A DNA stretch of 33,724 nucleotides from contig JANQRV010000638.1 of NCBI GenBank assembly GCA_028284395.1, forward strand, positions 1 through 33,724, given 5' to 3'. The position numbers and the translations under genes are program-made. Numbering within the stretch: position 1 is the stretch's first letter; each line of letters begins with the position of its first letter. This stretch comes from Saprospiraceae bacterium (lineage in GTDB: Bacteria > Bacteroidota > Bacteroidia > Chitinophagales > Saprospiraceae). This document shows positions 1 to 7,908 of the stretch, piece by piece. The notes under the pieces are model-generated. The model was not told the DNA's origin, searched no databases, and worked only from the letters and a program-made list of their open reading frames with translations.

Positions 1-1902
1 ATTGTAGATGTACTGCAGCTTACAGCAATTGAAGGAGACAACACAGCTCATATCCAGGCAGCTTTAGATAGCGTAGCGAACCGCCCCGCTGATGAGAATG
101 GATACAGAGGAGCAGTGTTTTTGAATGCCGGACAATATGATATTTACGGGCAGCTGTTCCTGCGAGCGAGTGGAGTGGTGCTCCGCGGTGCAGGCAATCT
201 GGCAGATGCCGGACAGAACACCATTTTACGAGGTATCGGCAATGAGCCGGCGGAGAGAGATCTATTGGTTATTGGCGGAAATTCGGGCACGAGTTGGCGA
301 AATGCCCTTAATAATAACGGCACTGTCATTACGAATAGCTTTGTACCTGCTGGTTCCAGGAATCTTCAACTGACTTCCACTGATGGATTTGCAATTGGTA
401 CTCAGGTAATCGTTCACCACCCCAGCACCTTAGCTTGGCTGTCTAGTATCAACAATGGAGAAACAGCGGGGGATGATCCATGGAGACCGGGCCAGATTGA
501 CATTTACTACAATCGAACCGTGGTCGATATCGACCCGGAAGAAAGCAAAATTATCTTGGATGTCCCCATATTCGATCATTTTGACAGTAGCCTCTCCACT
601 TCGGCCGTTTATTTACTTAACCAACAGGGGCTGGTTAGGAACAGCGGAATCGAAAACCTTCGCATTGATATTGTCAGTAGCGGGTTGTTGGGTGTAGACC
701 ACGTTCGTACAGCCATTAGGTTAAACGGCGTGGAGGATTGTTGGGTCCACGATATCGTTGCCCTCCACTTTTCCTATGCGGCAGTTAATGCCACAACGGC
801 CAACCGGGTAACCGTCTCGAATTGTGAAGGCCTCGACGCCAATAGTCCCGTGGATGGTGGTTTCCGATACAACTTTGCAGTCAATTCCTTTTCCAATAAC
901 ATCCTTTTCCAAAATTGCAGAGCTACGTGGGGGCGCCATAGTTTTGTTTCCAACGGTACCAGTTCGGCATCTGGTATTGTTTGGCATAACTGTCAAAGTC
1001 AACATGATTATACAGCCAGTGAGGGTCATCGACGCTGGAGTCAGGGACTGCTTTTCGACAACATTCAATTCTCACAACCGGAAGGATCCACATTACTGGG
1101 GCTTTACAATCGGGGAAGCTTCGGTACCGGGCATGGTTGGGCTGCAACCCATAGCGTTGCATGGAATGTTAAAATGCCCGCCTTCACTTCCCGGGTAATC
1201 CAACAACCTCCTTTACGGCAGAATTACTCTATTGGCGGTACCGGTGGATTGAGAACCAACCCGCGATTCCCCGGTGCGCTCGGCTTCGTCGAATTGCTCA
1301 ATCAGGAGCCGGCTATTCCTTCACTTTACCAGGCGCAGTTGGATCATCGCCGGAGGTATGGTCCGCTGCCGGATGCTCCCGCTAGACTGAAGGTGGTTAT
1401 TGAGGGAGAAGCTATCTCGTTGCAATGGTTAGACATTGCCAGTCGTGAACGGGGATACCGGATCGAATATTCGGTTGATGAAGGTAATACCTATCAGCTC
1501 CTTACCTCAGTTGAAGAAAATACGACCACTTATTCGCTTGCGGATGTCTCAATGGAAATGCGAATGGCCATTTTCCGAGTATATGCCTTCAATGATATTT
1601 GCCGTTCGCCCTATTCCAATCCAGCGACCTTGGACCCAGTTTCACAAATAGAGGTCATTCCCGCTGAAGAATTAAATCTTTTCCCCAATCCGGTTCGCAG
1701 TCAATTTCACGTCAGAAGCTCGTCGCCAATCGGCATCATTCGCCTTTTTGACCGGTCGGGGCAAGTCGTAACCGTCCATCATTCGAAGCAAGACGCTCAT
1801 TATGAGGTTCTTTCGATCGAAGAACTGCCGGTAGGTCTTTATTTCGGGAAAATAGAAGATCACAAGGGGCGCGTTGGTGTCTTTCGCATGATCAAGCAAT
1901 AA
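1..1902 (+). CDS. Secreted right-handed beta-helix protein with Fn3-like and T9SS sorting domains (5'-truncated)
   Basis: The frame is open from base 1 (IVDVLQLTAIEGDNTAHIQ...), so the true start lies upstream; the GTG at 115 is internal. The visible start, DNTAHIQAALDSV followed by GAVFLNAGQYDI, matches the opening of pectate-lyase-3-like beta-helix proteins, in which a solenoid binds or cleaves polysaccharide. Two conserved-looking blocks follow: EGHRRWSQGLLFDN and GTGHGWAATHSVAWN. After the helix comes an Fn3-like segment (PDAPARLKVVI to about SLADV). The C-terminus begins LNLFPNPVRSQFHV and ends in a short beta-rich module, the type A sorting domain used by the type IX secretion system, so the protein is probably exported to the cell surface. 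It is followed after 48 bp by another T9SS cargo gene and then kduD, which suggests carbohydrate or uronate breakdown. Lyase activity itself is not proven. Confidence 0.8.
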   Translation: MVDVLQLTAIEGDNTAHIQAALDSVANRPADENGYRGAVFLNAGQYDIYGQLFLRASGVVLRGAGNLADAGQNTILRGIGNEPAERDLLVIGGNSGTSWRNALNNNGTVITNSFVPAGSRNLQLTSTDGFAIGTQVIVHHPSTLAWLSSINNGETAGDDPWRPGQIDIYYNRTVVDIDPEESKIILDVPIFDHFDSSLSTSAVYLLNQQGLVRNSGIENLRIDIVSSGLLGVDHVRTAIRLNGVEDCWVHDIVALHFSYAAVNATTANRVTVSNCEGLDANSPVDGGFRYNFAVNSFSNNILFQNCRATWGRHSFVSNGTSSASGIVWHNCQSQHDYTASEGHRRWSQGLLFDNIQFSQPEGSTLLGLYNRGSFGTGHGWAATHSVAWNVKMPAFTSRVIQQPPLRQNYSIGGTGGLRTNPRFPGALGFVELLNQEPAIPSLYQAQLDHRRRYGPLPDAPARLKVVIEGEAISLQWLDIASRERGYRIEYSVDEGNTYQLLTSVEENTTTYSLADVSMEMRMAIFRVYAFNDICRSPYSNPATLDPVSQIEVIPAEELNLFPNPVRSQFHVRSSSPIGIIRLFDRSGQVVTVHHSKQDAHYEVLSIEELPVGLYFGKIEDHKGRVGVFRMIKQ

Positions 1903-1950
1903 CTTCTAATATTTCAGGAAAATCTATTACTTCACAAATAATCTAGGAGC

Positions 1951-3567
1951 ATGCCTCTAAAACAGTTGTACTTTCTTCCAATTCTCTTCGGTCTTTCTCC
2001 TCTCCTACCTCAGAAGGAATTGACGGGGCAATCCGTCAAGGACCCCAGTCTCTCGATTTCCGTTCTCACTGAGATGTCCCCTCGTCAGGAAATACCGGTC
2101 CAGCTTTCAGAACTCCCCAACGGCAATCTGGTCTACAGTACATTGGACGGCGAGATCTATGAAATACTGGACAACCGCCCGCGGTTGTTGTATGATGCGG
2201 AAGATCACGACCTGCCCTACGTGTCCGGTATGGAAGTAAAAGGGGACTACATTTATATTTGCGGTTCTGTAGTTCAGCCCGATCAGGTTACAATGGTTGG
2301 ATACGTGATCAAAGGACATTTGCCCAGCGGTGAGTGGACTATTTTAGCAAAGTCCGACCCTTATTTTCTCGGCAGGTCGTTCAATGATCACCGTTTTAGC
2401 GCTTTACTTGTCAGTCTTGATGAGCAATTCGTGTTTGTACACAGTGGAACCCGAACGAACGCTGGCGAAGTTCATGAATTAGATGGAATTCCTGCTACAA
2501 ATAATCTTAGGGATCAACCGATACGTGGAAAACTATTCAAGATCCCGACTTCGACGGATACGACTATTCATTTGTCTAATGACAGTACAATTCTAAAGAA
2601 TAGTCCCTACCTATATGTGGAAGGGCTTCGCCATCTTTTTGCGATGGCTTGGGGAACCGATGGTAAATTTTATGGTGGTTCCAATTCCGACCGAAGGGAT
2701 GTTGCCGAAGCATTCTATGAAATTAAAGAAGGACAACACTATGGGTTTCCCTGGTGGATTGGCGGGGAACCAAACCCCATCCAATTTTCTGATTACGATC
2801 CGGACAAAGATCTTTTGCTGCCCGGTAACGCCAACAATCAGGGATATTATGATAATGACCCCAACTTTCCGATGATGCCGGATAACATTGATTTTGTTCA
2901 ACCATATAAAAATATTGGGCCGGATGCCGATCGATATCGAGATGCCCAAACCGGCAATATTATGGATGCTTCCGCCCAAGGTAGATCCACAACCACTTTT
3001 TCTCCGCATCGCAGCCCAACCGGCCTCGTCTTTGACCGCCAGCGCCTTTTATCACCTCCATTTGAAGGCGATGCTTTCATGGTTTCATACACGAATAACA
3101 GCCGTTTGTTGAATTCGGATGGCCACGACCTCCTGCATTTGGAGTTAATCGGGGATGATACCTTAAGTGCCCGGCAACTGATCAGCGGTTTTATCCACCC
3201 CATTGATGTAATTCTGAAGGAAGGAAAATTATTTATCCTGGAACTGGGCAATAGTAACGGAACGGGCAGGAAAATCTACGAAGTCACTTTCGATGCTACA
3301 ACCTCCAATCAATCCTCGCTCAAGGATCAGCCTCTACTCCGGGTATTTCCTAACCCTTCTTCTGATCATCTCAACTTGACTTGGCCGGAGTCATGGCGCG
3401 TAAAGAGCATACAAATCTACAATCAAAAGGGGGAAAATCAGCTGTTTTTTACCGACCCGAAATCTTCGATCGATATCCGTAAATTACCAGCCCAAACATA
3501 TTATCTTGAGGTAAAATTCGAAAATGGACGCATCCTTGTCCAACCATTTGTGAAAACACAGAACTAA
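1951..3567 (+). CDS. Secreted glucose/sorbosone-dehydrogenase-like beta-propeller with T9SS sorting domain
   Basis: 538 aa. The N-terminus is hydrophobic (LKQLYFLPILFGLSPLL), consistent with a signal peptide. The body resembles the GSDH family, six-bladed propellers that in characterised members oxidise aldoses with PQQ. Visible landmarks are EGLRHLFAMAWGTDGKFYGG, a long insert rich in D and N (GYYDNDPNFPMMPDN), SPTGLVFDRQRLL and HPIDVILKEGKLFILE. The C-terminal segment starting LRVFPNPSSDHLNL is a T9SS type A sorting domain, so the protein is likely surface-bound or released. Whether PQQ binds cannot be decided by eye, and many secreted family members have no assigned substrate. Its stop codon overlaps the next start (TAATG), so translation is probably coupled to the KduD-like dehydrogenase. 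Confidence 0.75.
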   Translation: MPLKQLYFLPILFGLSPLLPQKELTGQSVKDPSLSISVLTEMSPRQEIPVQLSELPNGNLVYSTLDGEIYEILDNRPRLLYDAEDHDLPYVSGMEVKGDYIYICGSVVQPDQVTMVGYVIKGHLPSGEWTILAKSDPYFLGRSFNDHRFSALLVSLDEQFVFVHSGTRTNAGEVHELDGIPATNNLRDQPIRGKLFKIPTSTDTTIHLSNDSTILKNSPYLYVEGLRHLFAMAWGTDGKFYGGSNSDRRDVAEAFYEIKEGQHYGFPWWIGGEPNPIQFSDYDPDKDLLLPGNANNQGYYDNDPNFPMMPDNIDFVQPYKNIGPDADRYRDAQTGNIMDASAQGRSTTTFSPHRSPTGLVFDRQRLLSPPFEGDAFMVSYTNNSRLLNSDGHDLLHLELIGDDTLSARQLISGFIHPIDVILKEGKLFILELGNSNGTGRKIYEVTFDATTSNQSSLKDQPLLRVFPNPSSDHLNLTWPESWRVKSIQIYNQKGENQLFFTDPKSSIDIRKLPAQTYYLEVKFENGRILVQPFVKTQN

Positions 3568-4334
3568 TGATGCAGCAATTATTTTCATTGGAGGGAAAAA
3601 CAGCCTTAATCACTGGCTGTAAAAGAGGCATTGGCAAGGCGATGGCAGTTGGGTTGGCCAAAGCCGGGGCCAATATAATTGGCGTTAGTGCCACCCTTGA
3701 AACGTCCGGGAGCCAGGTGGAAAAAGAGGTTTCAGCCACCGGGAGAACTTTTGCGGCTTATAGTTGCGATTTTTCGGACCGGCAAGCTTTGCACTCCTTC
3801 ATAGAGCAAGTGAATAAGGATTTCCCGGTAATCGATATTCTAGTGAATAATGCGGGTACCATTCTTAGGAAGCCTGCCGAGGAACATCCGGATGAATTTT
3901 GGGACAAAGTCATTGAAGTCAATTTGAATGCTCAGTTCATTCTGAGTCGCGAATTCGGCAAAAGGATGGTGAAGCGAAAAAATGGAAAGATCGTCTTCAC
4001 CGCTTCCCTCCTTACCTTCCAAGGCGGTATTACGGTGCCGGGCTACGCAGCCAGCAAAGGAGGTGTTGGTCAGTTGACAAAAGCTCTGGCCAATGAATGG
4101 GCCAAACACAATGTACAAGTAAATGCCATTGCCCCGGGTTACATCCGGACCGACAACAATATTGCCCTCCAAAACGACCCGGTTCGTTCGGTCAATATCG
4201 AAAATCGCATCCCTGCCGGACGATGGGGTCTTCCGGAAGATATGGTTGGTGCAACGATTTTCCTCGCGTCTGATGCCAGCGCCTATGTTAGTGGACACAT
4301 CCTGACAGTTGATGGAGGGTGGATGGCACGCTAA
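3567..4334 (+). CDS. kduD: SDR oxidoreductase, probable 2-dehydro-3-deoxy-D-gluconate 5-dehydrogenase (KduD type)
   Basis: 255 aa, cytoplasmic classical short-chain dehydrogenase. It shows the Rossmann motif TGCKRGIGKA near the N-terminus, NNAG (about residue 93), the catalytic Tyr/Lys in PGYAASKGG, and a C-terminal DGGWMAR. The stretch NRIPAGRWGLPEDMVG and the GYIRTDNN/DGGWMAR signatures are those of KduD, which interconverts 2,5-diketo-3-deoxygluconate and 2-keto-3-deoxygluconate in pectin or uronate catabolism. The start overlaps the upstream stop by one base (TAATG); a second ATG follows at 3570. Nearby secreted beta-helix and propeller proteins fit a sugar-acid role. kduI, kdgK and kdgA are not in the window, so another SDR substrate such as a gluconate cannot be excluded. 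Confidence 0.78.
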   Translation: MMQQLFSLEGKTALITGCKRGIGKAMAVGLAKAGANIIGVSATLETSGSQVEKEVSATGRTFAAYSCDFSDRQALHSFIEQVNKDFPVIDILVNNAGTILRKPAEEHPDEFWDKVIEVNLNAQFILSREFGKRMVKRKNGKIVFTASLLTFQGGITVPGYAASKGGVGQLTKALANEWAKHNVQVNAIAPGYIRTDNNIALQNDPVRSVNIENRIPAGRWGLPEDMVGATIFLASDASAYVSGHILTVDGGWMAR

Positions 4335-4344
4335 AATATAAATT

Positions 4345-4824
4345 ATGAAACCAGGAGTATTACTGCTAAGTCTATTGATGCTGGGTATGAACATCTGCTC
4401 TGCTCAATGTACGTTGCTGGAGTCGTCGGAGTTATCCAAGATCCGTAAATTGTCGTTTTTACAAAAAAAAGGCTTCATCCAACAAAGACAAGGTAAATTA
4501 CTGACCACTAAACCCGGAATGGAAATCAATTGTCCGATCTATACCTTTGGTCTATGTCAAGAGTTTCTAAACGACAAACAATGGTATTGGAGCGAGATCA
4601 TAACTTATCGACAGTGTCAAAAGGTCGTGACTTATTCTACTTCGGATGAATCGCATTTTAAGAAAATACTATCCCAATTACTGACTGGGTTTACTGCCAC
4701 CGGTAGCCGTTCTTACGGAGGCCTGGATTATTCAATGTATGAAAATCCATCCGGGAAGTTAATCGAAGTCAATCACCACGCCAATGATGCAGGGATCACC
4801 TTCTGGATGGTCAATCTATTTTAG
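4345..4824 (+). CDS. Small exported protein of unknown function
   Basis: 159 aa. The N-terminus MKPGVLLLSLLMLG...CSAQC is a clear signal peptide, with cleavage likely around SA|QC. The mature part has several cysteines (CTLL, NCPIY, LCQEF, YRQCQ), which could form disulfides in the periplasm, and aromatic-rich segments (KQWYWSEII, GGLDYSMYE, ITFWMVNLF). I recognise no family. It starts 10 bp after kduD in the same direction and is probably the last gene of that operon. Confidence 0.65.
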   Translation: MKPGVLLLSLLMLGMNICSAQCTLLESSELSKIRKLSFLQKKGFIQQRQGKLLTTKPGMEINCPIYTFGLCQEFLNDKQWYWSEIITYRQCQKVVTYSTSDESHFKKILSQLLTGFTATGSRSYGGLDYSMYENPSGKLIEVNHHANDAGITFWMVNLF

Positions 4825-4886
4825 TAAGATTCATTAGGATTTGTGCGCCAAAGACTTATATTTACGGGAATTACAAACCTATTGAA

Positions 4887-6071
4887 GTGAAAAACACCGC
4901 AATTGTAAACGAGGCGCTCGACTTTATTAGAGAGCATTTCGTTCAAAACCTCTCTGCTTCTTTTGTGTTTCACAATTACGAATACATCGAAGAAGTTGTG
5001 TCTGTAGCACGTAAGATTTCCATTGAATCAGACTTGGAACAAGAAGACTTTGAAAAATTGCTGTTGGCGGCTGCTTTTCAACATGTAGGCTATGTCGCAT
5101 ATCCCGACGATGTTCCTGCAAGCAGCGCAAGAATTGCCGCCGAATTCCTAAGAACTAAAAGCTATGACGAAGCGACCATTTCAGATATTCAGGATTTGAT
5201 TACTGCGGATATTTCATCGGATTCTCCTTATTACAACTTAAAAAAGATTCTCCACGACTCCAGCTATTCTTATCTAGGTAGAAAGCGGTTCTTCAAAAGA
5301 GCCAAGCTATTGCGAATCGAAAGAGAATACATTGAAAATCGTCAGATATCCACCGACGAATGGGATAAGTATTTATTGGATCTTTTGGTCGAAGTGAAGT
5401 TCTATACGCCCTATGGACAGCGGGAGTTTATTACCTCCAAACTTGAAAACATTTCTCTCCAACGGCAGATCCTTGCTGAAGACTCGGTTAAAGAAACCCG
5501 AAAAAAGACCGGTAAAGACTTAGGACGCGGGGTGGACACACTTTTCCGCATCACACTTCGAAATCACAACAATCTCAGTTCCATTGCCGATGGCAAGGCC
5601 AACATGATCATCAGCATCAATACCTTAGTACTATCCATTTTTATCAGTGTCGGGACGGCAATAGTGACAATGCGCGAAAGAGGTTCGGACCTCGATATCG
5701 ACGCCAAATACCTCATCCCGGTGATTGCACTTATGATCAGTTCGTTAACGGCCATTATCTTTGCAGTCCTATCGGCCATTCCATCCGTAAAAGGGAATGA
5801 CTTCACAGAGGAAGAGGTTTCCAGTCACAAAGTAAGTCTGCTATTCTTTGGCAATTTCCTAAAAATCGGCAAGCAGAGATTCGTGGATTATTTGGGAGAG
5901 TTAAAACGCAATCAAGACGCCCTTTATGAAACTCTTTCAAAAGACCTTTACAATCTCGGTTTTGTCCTGCGGCGAAAATATCGATTGCTTACCATCGCTT
6001 ATCGGGTCTTTGTAGGCGGATTAATCCTGAGCGTGGTCCTGTTTTTGATCGTTTCCCTGGTTTTAAAATAG
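4887..6071 (+). CDS. Pycsar-effector-type (PycTM) membrane protein with a degenerate N-terminal HD domain
   Basis: 394 aa, GTG start. The C-terminal half (from about residue 210, VDTLFRITLRNHNNLSSIADGKANMIISIN) is the PycTM/DUF5706 module. It has two closely spaced membrane segments (about 235-255 and 272-295), a conserved-looking loop and a third membrane segment at the very C-terminus. In known Pycsar defence systems this module senses a cyclic pyrimidine nucleotide and disrupts the inner membrane. The N-terminal about 190 residues follow the layout of the HD phosphohydrolases fused to PycTM in Bacteroidota, but the FHD-I-G-Y signature reads FQHVGY (Q65 H66) and the other expected metal-binding His positions are also replaced (EYI, DDVPASS). 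No cyclase gene lies nearby, so this is an orphan. Defence is one possibility; a housekeeping stress role is equally possible. Confidence 0.75.
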   Translation: MKNTAIVNEALDFIREHFVQNLSASFVFHNYEYIEEVVSVARKISIESDLEQEDFEKLLLAAAFQHVGYVAYPDDVPASSARIAAEFLRTKSYDEATISDIQDLITADISSDSPYYNLKKILHDSSYSYLGRKRFFKRAKLLRIEREYIENRQISTDEWDKYLLDLLVEVKFYTPYGQREFITSKLENISLQRQILAEDSVKETRKKTGKDLGRGVDTLFRITLRNHNNLSSIADGKANMIISINTLVLSIFISVGTAIVTMRERGSDLDIDAKYLIPVIALMISSLTAIIFAVLSAIPSVKGNDFTEEEVSSHKVSLLFFGNFLKIGKQRFVDYLGELKRNQDALYETLSKDLYNLGFVLRRKYRLLTIAYRVFVGGLILSVVLFLIVSLVLK

Positions 6072-6086
6072 TTGGTTATTTTAAAA

Positions 6087-6100
6087 TGAACAAATATTCA
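6087..6100. promoter_or_regulatory. Putative TetR operator 1 (autoregulatory)
   Basis: TGAAC-AAAT-ATTCA, a dyad with one mismatch. It sits immediately upstream of the -7 element of the TetR gene, where a bound repressor would block RNA polymerase. The same 14-mer with perfect arms recurs at 6727-6740 before the next gene. Assigning it to this TetR protein is inference. Confidence 0.6.
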
Positions 6101-6102
6101 CC

Positions 6103-6110
6103 TATATTTG
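6103..6110 (+). promoter_or_regulatory. Bacteroidota-type -7 promoter element (TAnnTTTG)
   Basis: TATATTTG matches the Bacteroidota sigma-ABfr -7 consensus TAnnTTTG exactly, 18 bases before the TetR ATG at 6129. I could not find a well-spaced TTTG at -33. The putative operator ends two bases upstream. Confidence 0.6.
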
Positions 6111-6128
6111 CACCTAACTGTTATCAGA

Positions 6129-6704
6129 ATGCCAAGGTCAAAAGATCAACAGAAGACGAAAGCAATCTTTGATGCGACTTTATCCATCATTTTGAGAGAA
6201 GGCTTCAGTGGTCTTAGAATGAGTGAAGTAGCTAGGAAGGCAGGTCTAGCCACTGGCACCGTATACATTTATTTCGAGAACAAAACAGAGCTCATTAATC
6301 AACTATACTTAGTGATTAAAAGAAGGTCCACTACTCGGATCTTTGATGAGTCGATTGTTGGACAGCCTTTTTTGGTGAGCCTTGAAAAAATCTGGCATAA
6401 TTACCTGGAATACAATTTATTGAAACCAGAAGAAGGAGCCTTTGTTGAACAATATTATCGATCTCCTTTCCTACGTAAAGAGGTAATTGAAGAAACAGAT
6501 CGGCTTCTCTTACCCATTTTCGATCTGCTTGAAAGAGGGAAAAAGGAACGCTTGGTCAGCAGTGCTCCTACAGAGTTGCTCGTCAGTCAATTAATTGGCA
6601 GCATTAACGAACTGGTCAAATGGCACCTTAATGGTCGAATTCAACTAGACAAAACAATGAAGGATCAAGCATTCCAGATGGCATGGAACAGCATTAAGCG
6701 ATGA
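6129..6704 (+). CDS. TetR/AcrR-family transcriptional regulator
   Basis: 191 aa from ATG 6129. An in-frame TTG at 6108 is rejected because it lies inside the -7 element. The N-terminal helix-turn-helix is clear: KTKAIFDATLSIILREGF, then MSEVARKAGLATGTVYIYF and ENKTELINQLY (about residues 9-60). The remainder is an all-helical ligand/dimer domain without recognisable ligand signature; it carries a YYRSPFLRKEV segment often seen in Bacteroidota TetR proteins. Dyads matching TGAAYAAATATTCA lie upstream of this gene and of the following propeller gene, suggesting that it represses itself and its neighbour until an unknown ligand is bound. Confidence 0.9.
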   Translation: MPRSKDQQKTKAIFDATLSIILREGFSGLRMSEVARKAGLATGTVYIYFENKTELINQLYLVIKRRSTTRIFDESIVGQPFLVSLEKIWHNYLEYNLLKPEEGAFVEQYYRSPFLRKEVIEETDRLLLPIFDLLERGKKERLVSSAPTELLVSQLIGSINELVKWHLNGRIQLDKTMKDQAFQMAWNSIKR

Positions 6705-6726
6705 ATTGATTTTTTTTACTTTTAAA

Positions 6727-6740
6727 TGAATAAATATTCA
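6727..6740. promoter_or_regulatory. Putative TetR operator 2
   Basis: TGAAT-AAAT-ATTCA, a perfect 5-bp inverted repeat ending five bases before the ATG at 6746. It differs at one base from the copy at 6087-6100. Its position over the translation start region would let bound repressor block transcription of the propeller gene. Confidence 0.6.
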
Positions 6741-6745
6741 CTAAA

Positions 6746-7888
6746 ATGAAAATACTCCTGAGCCTATTAAAATACCTAATCCTTACAACGCTCATTATCG
6801 TCACTGTATTGATGATATACCTACGGTGGAATTATGGTGGTGGCAAGGTTTATCCGGACATTTCCACCCAGCCGACCTACGGGCAGGAGGATTTGGAATT
6901 GTTCTACAGTCATGAAGAACCCATTGGAAATGTAGCTGCTACATCCGACACTTCACGGGAAGTCCGTGTATTTTTCACCATCCATCCGGAGAGTCGCCCC
7001 CTGAAGACTAAGCTAATGGAAATAAGGGGCGGAAAAGCATTTCCCTATCCCGATGAAGCAACGCAAGAGCATTTCACGACCGTCCTAGGACTGTTTTGCG
7101 ATCAACAAAATCGTCTTTGGAGTATTGACCATGGGAATCATGGCAGCGCCCCTGTAAAATTGACGGCCTTCGACCTGTCAACCAATAAGATCATACATGA
7201 ATATGACTTTCCAAGGGACGTCGCAGAGACGCTCTCTTTTTTCAATGACTTATCCATCACTCCCGACGGACGATATGCTTTTGTTGCCGACGTCAGCTTC
7301 TTCGGCCGAAAACCATCTTTGGTAGTCTATGATATTGATACAAGAAGGAGTCGTAGCTTGTTGGATAATCATGAAAGTGTTTACCATCAAAACTTTGTAC
7401 CGGTCACGCCGCAGAAGAAAATGCGTTTCTTTGGAGGGATTGTTGACCTTTTGACGGGAATCGACGGTTTGGATATAAGCCTGGACGGACAATATATATA
7501 TTATGCAGCAATGGGTCACTCCGGCCTATACCGGATTCCGGTATCCGTAGCAGTTGATTTCGATCAACCGGTCGAAAAAATCGAAAACGCTGTCGAGAGA
7601 GTAAGCGACAAGCCACTCAGCGATGGTATCCGCTGTGATCACGTTGGCAACGTTTACATCACAGATATTGAAAATACCGGAATCTATGTCGTAGAACCAA
7701 GTGGTAAGGGATATACATTGATTAAAGATGAACGCATTCGCTGGGCAGATGGTCTTTCCCTTGGAGGGGACCATTACTTTTACCTTGCTGATAGCGACAT
7801 CCCGAATCAAATGTTACAGAGTAAAAGGCACATGAAAGCACATGCTCCCTACCACATTTTCAGATTCAGACCTCTGGGAAATCTGTAA
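6746..7888 (+). CDS. Membrane-anchored MRJP/yellow-family (SMP-30-like) beta-propeller protein
   Basis: 380 aa. One N-terminal membrane segment (about residues 6-25, LLKYLILTTLIIVTVLMIYL) is followed by an extracytoplasmic propeller. Features of the major-royal-jelly/yellow family are visible: VLGLFCDQQNRLWSIDHG, LTAFDLSTNKIIHEYDFP, SFFNDLSITPDGRYAFVAD, GIDGLDISLDGQYIYY, LSDGIRCDHVGNVYITDIE and IRWADGLSL. Bacterial members are often annotated as gluconolactonase-like or L-dopachrome-tautomerase-related, with no established substrate. No charged quartet clearly proves lactonase activity. It lies 41 bp after a tetR gene whose candidate operator covers this promoter region, so expression is probably inducible. 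Confidence 0.75.
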   Translation: MKILLSLLKYLILTTLIIVTVLMIYLRWNYGGGKVYPDISTQPTYGQEDLELFYSHEEPIGNVAATSDTSREVRVFFTIHPESRPLKTKLMEIRGGKAFPYPDEATQEHFTTVLGLFCDQQNRLWSIDHGNHGSAPVKLTAFDLSTNKIIHEYDFPRDVAETLSFFNDLSITPDGRYAFVADVSFFGRKPSLVVYDIDTRRSRSLLDNHESVYHQNFVPVTPQKKMRFFGGIVDLLTGIDGLDISLDGQYIYYAAMGHSGLYRIPVSVAVDFDQPVEKIENAVERVSDKPLSDGIRCDHVGNVYITDIENTGIYVVEPSGKGYTLIKDERIRWADGLSLGGDHYFYLADSDIPNQMLQSKRHMKAHAPYHIFRFRPLGNL

Positions 7889-7908
7889 CTCATTTGGGAA
7901 TCACTTTT

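Noticed and set aside
4840..4864. TTTG and TATATTTA as a promoter for the PycTM gene
   Set aside because: Spacing is only 13 bases between the elements, much shorter than the usual 17-23, and the -7 match is imperfect.
4345..6071. A complete Pycsar anti-phage system (cyclase plus PycTM effector)
   Set aside because: The gene before the PycTM protein encodes a 159-aa exported protein with no cyclase features, and no cyclase is visible elsewhere in the window.
6108..6128. TTG 6108 as the TetR start
   Set aside because: It lies within the TATATTTG promoter element, and the family normally begins just before the first helix, as with ATG 6129.
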